Source: Mobilicoccus sp032100225 (GTDB lineage Bacteria; Actinomycetota; Actinomycetes; Actinomycetales; Dermatophilaceae). From it: DNA of 34,114 nt. Below the pieces are notes generated by a model. The model was given only the letters and a program-made list of their open reading frames with translations. It ran no database searches and was not told the DNA's origin. Positions 32,484-34,114 of this stretch are shown here, in pieces (the first letter of the stretch is position 1; each line of letters begins with the position of its first letter). The translations under genes and the position numbers were made by a program. The stretch is from assembly GCA_032100225.1 (NCBI GenBank), contig DAMDJY010000012.1, forward strand, positions 1 to 34,114, written 5' to 3'.

Positions 32484-34114
32484 ATGCCCGCTACCGCTGC
32501 GACCTCTGCCCTGCGCCGGGGACCCTTGGCCCCGGCGCCGCGCACCCTCGTCGACATCCTCGCAGGAGTCGTGGAGCGGTTCGGCGATCAGCCCGCGATC
32601 GACACCGACGCCGACGTCCTCTCCTACCGTCAGATGTGGGACACCGCCGGGCAGATCGCGACGCGGCTGCACGAGGCCGGAGTGCGCAGGGGCGACCGGG
32701 TCGGCATCCGCATGACGACGGGACGCCCCGACCTGCACGTCGGCATCGTCGGGATCCTGCGCGCCGGCGCGGCCTACGTACCCGTCGACGCCGACGACCC
32801 CCAAGAACGCGCCGACCTCGTGTTCGGTGAGGCCGACGTCGCCGCCGTCCTCACCGACGACGGCATCGAGTCGCGGCGGACTGCGGGTGGTGGCGGTGCA
32901 GCTGGAGACGACGCCGCGAACGCGCTGCAGCCACCGGCCCTCACCGACGACGCGTGGATCATCTTCACCTCCGGCTCGACGGGCAAGCCCAAGGGTGTGG
33001 CCGTCTCGCACCGCAGCGCAGCGGCCTTCGTCGACGCCGAGGCTCGCATGTTCCTGCGGGGCGCGCCGCTCGGCCCGGGCGACCGCGTGCTGGCTGGGTT
33101 GTCGGTCGCGTTCGACGCGTCGTGCGAGGAGATGTGGCTCGCGTGGCGTCACGGCGCGGCCCTCGTTCCGGCGCCGCGTTCGCTGGTCAAGTCCGGGGTC
33201 GACCTCGCGCCCTGGCTCGAGCGACGCGGCATCACCGTCGTCTCCACCGTTCCGACTCTGGCCTCGCTGTGGCCGGAGGAGTGCCTCGCCGGTGTGCGTC
33301 TGCTCATCTTCGGCGGTGAAGGACTTCCGGCAGATCTCGCCGCGCGACTCAGCTCGCCCGAGCGCGAGGTGTGGAACACGTACGGACCCACCGAGGCGAC
33401 CGTCGTCGCGTGCGGCGCCTTGATGACCGGTGAAGAGCCTGTCCGCATCGGTCTTCCGCTCGACGGCTGGGACCTCGCTGTCGTCGACGCCGACGGCATC
33501 GAGGTGGAGGACGGCCAGACCGGTGAGCTCGTCATCGGCGGCGTCGGCCTCGCCCGCTACCTCGACCCCGAGAAGGACGCGGCGACCTACGCGCCCATGC
33601 TCGGCTGGGACCGCGCCTATCGCAGCGGTGACCTCGTCGTGCGTGACGAGGACGGGCTGATCTTCGCCGGTCGCGCCGACGACCAGGTCAAGGTCGGTGG
33701 ACGCCGCATCGAACTCGGTGAGATCGACGCCGCGCTGCAGGGCCTGCCGNNNNNNNNNNNNNNNNNNNNNNNNNNNNNNNNNNNNNNNNNNNNNNNNNNN
33801 NNNNNNNNNNNNNNNNNNNNNNNNNNNNNNNNNNNNNNNNNNNNNNNNNNNNNNNNNNNNNNNNNNNNNNNNNNNNNNNNNNNNNNNNNCGCCGAGGCCC
33901 GCACGCTCCTCGAGGCGCAGTTGCCGCTGGCGATGGTGCCGCGTCTGGCCGTGGTCGACGACATGCCGACCCGCACCTCCGGCAAGGTCGACCGCGACGC
34001 ACTCCCATGGCCGTTGGCGGGCGAGGGTCCGTCCGGATCCGGCAGCGAGGGCCTCACCGGCACGGCCGCATGGCTCGCCGAGCAGTGGCAGGCCGTGCTC
34101 GGCGTCGACCCCGG
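32484..34114 (+). CDS. Pls/PosA-like nonribosomal peptide synthetase, adenylation domain and start of carrier domain (partial)
   Basis: The frame is open from ATG 32484 (GAAAGG 8 nt upstream) to the window end, with a 140-N gap that keeps frame as written. About 540 residues are visible. A short N-terminus leads straight into an adenylation domain: FTSGSTGKPKG (A3, about 162), FDASCEEMW (A4, Asp about 211), NTYGPTEATVVA (A5, about 298), GELVIGGVGLARY (A6), YRSGDL (A7), GRADDQVKVGGRRIELGEID (A8), and RTSGKVDRDALP (A10 Lys about 501). A carrier domain begins (WLAEQWQAVLGVD). There is no condensation domain in front. PVDADDPQERADLVFGEA and LVKSGVDLAPWLERRGITVVSTVPTL are marks I associate with the Pls (epsilon-poly-lysine synthetase)/PosA family, membrane enzymes that make amino acid homopolymers. 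The product cannot be named. Confidence 0.85.
   Translation, partial: MPATAATSALRRGPLAPAPRTLVDILAGVVERFGDQPAIDTDADVLSYRQMWDTAGQIATRLHEAGVRRGDRVGIRMTTGRPDLHVGIVGILRAGAAYVPVDADDPQERADLVFGEADVAAVLTDDGIESRRTAGGGGAAGDDAANALQPPALTDDAWIIFTSGSTGKPKGVAVSHRSAAAFVDAEARMFLRGAPLGPGDRVLAGLSVAFDASCEEMWLAWRHGAALVPAPRSLVKSGVDLAPWLERRGITVVSTVPTLASLWPEECLAGVRLLIFGGEGLPADLAARLSSPEREVWNTYGPTEATVVACGALMTGEEPVRIGLPLDGWDLAVVDADGIEVEDGQTGELVIGGVGLARYLDPEKDAATYAPMLGWDRAYRSGDLVVRDEDGLIFAGRADDQVKVGGRRIELGEIDAALQGLPXXXXXXXXXXXXXXXXXXXXXXXXXXXXXXXXXXXXXXXXXXXXXXXAEARTLLEAQLPLAMVPRLAVVDDMPTRTSGKVDRDALPWPLAGEGPSGSGSEGLTGTAAWLAEQWQAVLGVDP
33750..33889. other. Assembly gap (140 N) in the NRPS adenylation domain
   Basis: There are 140 unknown bases between motif A8 and A10. 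With the following C the length is 47 codons, so both sides are in the same frame and the size estimate is consistent with the family. Confidence 0.98.

Overview
This is a high-GC actinobacterial chromosome segment, most likely from the order Micrococcales (Dermacoccaceae or Intrasporangiaceae-like). That placement is an inference from gene content (DUF3039, DUF2017, DUF3618, DUF2510-RDD, a Pls/PosA-like NRPS) and from codon use strongly biased to G/C at third positions. The window is mostly core genome. I see no prophage, insertion sequence or CRISPR array. There are two runs of N (5253-5349 and 33750-33889), so this is a draft assembly.

Layout. 1-1905: the 3' end of an RGG-tailed DEAD-box RNA helicase, a lipoprotein Cu/Zn superoxide dismutase, and a YqgE/AlgH protein. 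2098-6579: a very large secreted DUF11-type repeat protein, broken by an in-frame amber codon, a +1 frameshift and an assembly gap. 6741-12107: a CE4 deacetylase (minus strand), DUF3039 protein, SF2 helicase, DUF2510-RDD membrane protein and an acetyl-CoA hydrolase/CoA-transferase. 12236-15172: the NAD-salvage operon pncB-pncA (minus) diverging from clpS-DUF2017 (plus) across only 22 bp. 15389-18058: a polar amino acid ABC transporter operon. 18136-21137: murI, an Rv1339-like metallo-beta-lactamase-fold phosphodiesterase, rph and a frameshifted rdgB. 21264-24542: a large secreted subtilase. 24654-28583: tRNA-Leu, bcp-type peroxiredoxin, DUF3618 protein, a decayed GroES-like gene, the threonine-degradation pair tdh-kbl, and tRNA-Lys. 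28619-29379: a gene-poor stretch ending in an ORFan. 29514-34114: a CopC-like protein, tRNA-His, orn, a PrsW-family protease and the 5' part of a Pls/PosA-like nonribosomal peptide synthetase.

How the genes fit together. The order pncB < > clpS-DUF2017 ... murI-Rv1339-rph-rdgB matches the Mycobacterium tuberculosis Rv1330c-Rv1341 block, but an ABC transporter sits where that species has the mec-cysO-cysM-rhomboid genes. PncA and PncB together return nicotinamide to NAD synthesis. Tdh and Kbl convert threonine to glycine and acetyl-CoA. MurI supplies D-glutamate for peptidoglycan. Many start codons lie 6-7 nt after a -10-like hexamer, which indicates leaderless transcripts. Genes end in long, perfect GC-rich hairpins with little or no T-tract.

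Most interesting: overlapping back-to-back leaderless promoters at pncB/clpS; the Pls/PosA-like NRPS; several broken genes (surface protein, rdgB, GroES-like); a DasR-like palindrome near tRNA-His; and an intra-operon hairpin after the ABC binding-protein gene.
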